6,512 nucleotides of DNA from assembly GCA_964537965.1 (NCBI GenBank), contig CAZIDB010000253.1, forward strand, positions 1 through 6,512. The letters are read 5' to 3'. The position numbers were made by a program, and so were the translations under genes. Below are positions 6,262 to 6,512 of the stretch, piece by piece (within the stretch, counting starts at the first letter, position 1; each line of letters opens with the position of its first letter). This DNA is from SURF-24 sp964537965 (GTDB lineage Bacteria; Bacteroidota; Ignavibacteria; Ignavibacteriales; SURF-24). The notes beneath the pieces are model-generated. The model made no database searches. It saw nothing but the letters and a program-made list of their open reading frames with translations, and had not been told where the DNA came from.

Positions 6262-6512
6262 CTATTTTAATACGGCAGTAACCTTTTCAGCAGCTTCTTT
6301 TAAACTTTTAGCTACTTCAAAATTCATCCCGGACTGACTTAACAATTCACCAGCTTCTTTAGCATTAGTTCCTTCCAACCTTACCACGATTGGAAGATTA
6401 ACATGAACTTCTTTAACGGCATCAATAACACCCTGAGCAACGCGGTCGCATCTTACAATTCCGCCAAAGATATTAATTAATATTGCTTTCACGTTCGGAT
6501 CAGAAAGAATAA
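6262..6512 (-). CDS. sucC: Succinyl-CoA synthetase (ADP-forming) beta subunit, C-terminal 82 residues
   Basis: The beta subunit of succinyl-CoA synthetase (succinate-CoA ligase) works with SucD to interconvert succinyl-CoA and succinate with formation of ATP or GTP in the TCA cycle. Only the end of the C-terminal ligase domain lies in the window. It starts in mid-gene with ILSDPNVKAILINIFGG, then IVRCDRVAQGV and IVVRLEGTNAKEAGELL, all characteristic of SucC, and ends with VTAVLK and a TAG at 6264-6262. The frame remains open to the right edge. The GTG at 6492 is the internal Val of the DPNVKA motif, not a start. The nucleotide specificity (ATP or GTP) and the neighbouring sucD cannot be judged from this fragment. 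The next gene downstream is 167 bases away, so sucC probably ends its own transcript here. Confidence 0.95.
   Translation of the reverse strand, partial: ILSDPNVKAILINIFGGIVRCDRVAQGVIDAVKEVHVNLPIVVRLEGTNAKEAGELLSQSGMNFEVAKSLKEAAEKVTAVLK

Noticed and set aside
6262..6492. A complete small 76-residue gene starting at GTG 6492
   Set aside because: The frame continues upstream to the window edge with SucC sequence (ILSDPN), so the GTG is an internal valine of a truncated gene.

Overview
This AT-rich window holds five genes, all on the minus strand, so transcription runs from right to left. In that order they are: the 3' end of sucC (cut by the right edge), a cytoplasmic tetratricopeptide-repeat (TPR) protein, aroE (shikimate dehydrogenase), gatB (subunit B of the Asp/Glu-tRNA amidotransferase), and a long secreted CotH-kinase/lamin-tail protein whose C-terminus is cut by the left edge. 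No RNA gene, mobile element, CRISPR array or integration site is visible.

The organism is probably a member of the Bacteroidota/Ignavibacteriota/Chlorobiota (FCB) group, most likely Ignavibacteria-like. The clues are the type IX secretion sorting domain beginning YPNPFNPSTKI in the secreted protein, a signal peptide cleaved before Gln, mostly weak Shine-Dalgarno sequences, and a TAnnTTTG-type promoter box before gatB. This placement is inference, since no rRNA or marker phylogeny is available here.

Layout: sucC ends at 6262. A 167-base gap follows (6095-6261), holding an AT-rich hairpin that may terminate sucC and a promoter-like region with a perfect 14-base palindrome in front of the TPR gene. 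The TPR gene and aroE are 14 bases apart and probably form one transcript, which a hairpin at 3725-3746 may end. A promoter box lies immediately after that hairpin and probably drives gatB. The secreted-protein gene starts 2 bases after the gatB stop codon, so the two are probably cotranscribed and translationally coupled.

The genes do not form one obvious pathway: TCA cycle (sucC), aromatic amino acid synthesis (aroE), tRNA-dependent Gln/Asn formation (gatB), a protein-interaction scaffold (TPR) and an exported kinase-like surface protein. The least ordinary item is the CotH/LTD/T9SS protein. It stays in frame over all 2238 bases available and is easily missed because its stop codon lies outside the window. 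I see no convincing evidence for a wholly new multi-gene system.
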